DNA from: Novipirellula aureliae
GTDB taxonomy: Bacteria > Planctomycetota > Planctomycetia > Pirellulales > Pirellulaceae
Direction: 5' to 3'
DNA length: 64,000 nt
NCBI RefSeq assembly: GCF_007860185.1
Contig: NZ_SJPY01000002.1
Location: 339,675-403,674, forward strand
Shown here: positions 62,716 through 64,000 of the stretch, one piece after another
Numbering within the stretch: position 1 is the stretch's first letter
Layout: the number at the start of each line of letters is the position of its first letter
Made by a program: the position numbers and the translations under genes
Notes under the pieces: model-generated
Databases searched by the model: none
What the model was told of the DNA's origin: nothing
What the model saw: only the letters and a program-made list of their open reading frames with translations

Positions 62716-63201
62716 ATGACAAACTGGCCCGACTTGCTAACGCGGCATCACGCGGCCGCTCAGGCTGATTCTGGCTACGAACCCATCTTTGGCGATCCGG
62801 CATCACCAGAGAGCATCGCCGATGTCGAATCCAAGATTGGGCTGCCATTGCCAGCCGAACTCAAGGATCTCTATCTACGCGTAGATGGGTACGGGCTACA
62901 GATGGAACCGGAAAGCATGATTTCACCGTGGTTCATTGTGCCCACCTCTGAAATATCTGATTTCGTGTCTGCCCATCGCGGCACGTTCGCCGATACGCAC
63001 AGAAGCTTGTCTGATCGGTTCATTCCATTTATCGACTGGGCAAATGGCGATTCGATGGGTTACATCTACGATCGCGACGGCAATCTAATCGACGGGCTTC
63101 ACATGTTCATGCATGAACTCTATCGTTATGATCCGGAACAAGAACCGGATGAGTTCATCCGCTCGTTTGAGGGTTCACTCGCTGATTTCCTGGAGCCGTA
63201 G
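62716..63201 (+). CDS. Cassette 2 protein, SMI1/KNR4-like
   Basis: A protein of 161 residues from the ATG at 62716; a GTG at 62704 could add four. ESIADVESKIGLPLPAELKD followed by LYLRVDGYG is the hallmark of the SMI1/KNR4 superfamily, and FIDWANGDSMGYIYD is the usual second block. Bacterial members are often immunity proteins against contact-dependent or polymorphic toxins. No toxin gene is adjacent, which is normal in cassette arrays. It is cytoplasmic with no signal peptide. It forms a complete cassette with the attC at 63208. Confidence 0.85.
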   Translation: MTNWPDLLTRHHAAAQADSGYEPIFGDPASPESIADVESKIGLPLPAELKDLYLRVDGYGLQMEPESMISPWFIVPTSEISDFVSAHRGTFADTHRSLSDRFIPFIDWANGDSMGYIYDRDGNLIDGLHMFMHELYRYDPEQEPDEFIRSFEGSLADFLEP

Positions 63202-63207
63202 GAATGC

Positions 63208-63296
63208 GGGTAACCATGCCGTGCACCGGAGCGGCGTCATCGCGTTTTCTGATGGTTTACTTTTCACTCGCCGCCCGGTGACGGCGGACGTTCCCC
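63208..63296 (+). other. attC site of cassette 2
   Basis: R'' GGGTAAC (63208-63214) and R' GTTCCCC (63290-63296). Left arm GCCGTGCACCGGAGCGGCG pairs with right arm CGCCGCCCGGTGACGGC, leaving an extrahelical G and A. The terminal loop is about 30 nt. It is 89 bp long and starts 7 bp after the stop codon. Confidence 0.95.
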
Positions 63297-63309
63297 GGCA
63301 GTTCGCACT

Positions 63310-63789
63310 ATGACAATGCATCGCAACGTATTTCGATTTGCAATCGCGCTTGCTTTACTCGCTGTCATTGGCTGTGGCAAGAGTCCGATTGCGGCCACGT
63401 TGGACTCCCGTACCAAAACTGCGTTTGGGATTGACGAATGGATTATTCTCGATGACTACGATCGCGGCCTTTCCCTTGAGGCCGTCACTGGCGATCACGT
63501 GACCACGATTCTAACTTTTGGAAAGGGGCAGATTGTCCGTGCGGTATACTTGCAACATGACACACTATCTGATCGTCTGATTTTCAAAATCGACGCTTCA
63601 GATAACGGCTACTACGGTGCTGATCTCGATGGCGTAATACACCCGAATCCGCTTTCAATACATAAACATCCGAAGATGAAGGGCGACGGTTGGGTTTTGG
63701 CCTCCGGAAAAGCAGGCTCAGAATCTGTTGACTTGGTGCTGCGATTTGCCGAAAACAGTCGAGCGAAACTTAGCCTTGCGAGCGAATGA
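63310..63789 (+). CDS. Cassette 3 protein, small lipoprotein of unknown function
   Basis: A 159-residue protein whose ATG lies 20 bp after the recombination point. The N-terminus MHRNVFRFAIALALLAVIGC is a lipoprotein signal with lipobox VIGC, so it is exported and anchored. The mature part is beta-rich (GLSLEAVTGDHVTTILTFGK, SVDLVLRFAENSRAKLSL) and acidic, without recognised motifs. The stop lies 3 bp before the R'' box of its attC. Lipoproteins are common cargo in environmental cassette arrays. The function is unknown. Confidence 0.8.
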   Translation: MTMHRNVFRFAIALALLAVIGCGKSPIAATLDSRTKTAFGIDEWIILDDYDRGLSLEAVTGDHVTTILTFGKGQIVRAVYLQHDTLSDRLIFKIDASDNGYYGADLDGVIHPNPLSIHKHPKMKGDGWVLASGKAGSESVDLVLRFAENSRAKLSLASE

Positions 63790-63791
63790 TC

Positions 63792-63882
63792 GGGGAACCA
63801 AGCCGTGAACCGGAGCGGCGAAGCCCGGCCGATTTGAAATGGAAAACCCTTCGTCGCCGCCCGGTTACGGCAGACGTTATTG
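63792..63882 (+). other. attC site of cassette 3
   Basis: R'' GGGGAAC (63792-63798) and R' GTTATTG (63876-63882). Left arm GCCGTGAACCGGAGCGGCG pairs with right arm CGCCGCCCGGTTACGGC, again with extrahelical G and A. Compared with the cassette 2 site, the pair C-G has become A-T at one position, a compensatory change. Confidence 0.95.
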
Positions 63883-64000
63883 GACGCGGCGCTGTCATTG
63901 CTCGGACGAATGTTGCTCGGTCGATACGGATACTCGAAACTCACTGGTAAATCGATCGCGATTCAATGGATTGATTGACATTGGCTCCGCTAGACCTGAC
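63877..64000 (+). other. Beginning of a fourth cassette
   Basis: The sequence after the recombination point begins TTATTGG, so its own attC, if intact, should carry R'' CAATAAC beyond the window. No gene can be called with confidence in the 124 bp available; a 22-codon ORF starting near 63909 stops early. Confidence 0.5.

Larger units (their letters stand above)
62168..63876 (+). mobile_element. Integron gene-cassette array, three complete cassettes
   Basis: Cassettes span 62168-62688, 62689-63290 and 63291-63876. Each has one plus-strand gene starting 16-28 bp after the recombination point and ends in an attC site. Start boxes GTTCCAC, GTTACCC and GTTCCCC are the exact reverse complements of the R'' boxes GTGGAAC, GGGTAAC and GGGGAAC in the same cassettes. 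A fourth cassette begins at 63877. No integrase gene is visible in the window. Confidence 0.93.

Overview
The window looks like a chromosomal segment of a planctomycete of the Pirellulaceae type (Rhodopirellula and relatives). The reasons are very large secreted proteins of unknown function, a sigma factor / anti-sigma-like VWA protein / giant membrane protein operon, a TPR-ExbB-ExbD-toroid operon, weak Shine-Dalgarno sequences with frequent TAATG and ATGA junctions, and several families of intergenic palindromes. This assignment is inferred from gene content. No rRNA or tRNA gene was recognised.

Layout. 1-7.7 kb (+): a TPR protein cut by the window edge, an ExbB/TolQ channel protein, an ExbD/TolR protein and a membrane-anchored protein ending in a prenyltransferase/squalene-cyclase-like toroid. 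7.8-10.6 kb: a TsdA-like dihaem cytochrome c, a small secreted ORF, a long palindromic repeat and an unknown secreted protein. 10.7-23.6 kb: a compact biosynthetic locus in which an ABC permease, a fully reducing type I PKS (KS-AT-DH-ER-KR-ACP) and an NRPS (C-A-T-TE) lie on the minus strand and converge on an ABC ATPase across a strong hairpin; it should make and export a reduced acyl chain joined to one amino acid. 23.7-25.6 kb: an SppA-family lipoprotein lacking the catalytic serine, a small basic protein and a second copy of the long palindrome. 25.6-37.0 kb (-): sigma factor, VWA protein and a 2,387-residue membrane protein. 37.1-52.2 kb: housekeeping and unknown genes including dapB, an MFS transporter, arsS, an FMN reductase, a lipoprotein with a transglutaminase-like fold whose cysteine is replaced, a Ser/Thr kinase with TPRs, an ATPase / arrestin-like pair and purQ.

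52.3-59.9 kb: topB (topoisomerase III), then a surface-glycan region (fucosyltransferase-like protein, GT2, capsule-type GT-B) holding a third long palindrome that is itself interrupted, and a decayed duplicate of the topB 3' end. 59.85-61.93 kb: an IS110-type element whose transposase is fused to a DnaG-type CHC2 zinc finger and is split by a frameshift; it is bounded by a 9-bp direct repeat and has a structured leader that could be a bridge RNA.

62.17-64.0 kb: an array of integron gene cassettes. Three consecutive single-gene cassettes (unknown/DUF7674-like, SMI1/KNR4-like, lipoprotein) each end in an 89-91 bp attC site. In each case the 7-bp R'' box is the exact reverse complement of the 7-bp box at the start of the same cassette, and each folded site has two extrahelical bases at equivalent places. 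No integrase gene is visible. This array and the neighbouring IS110-CHC2 element are the most notable mobile systems here.
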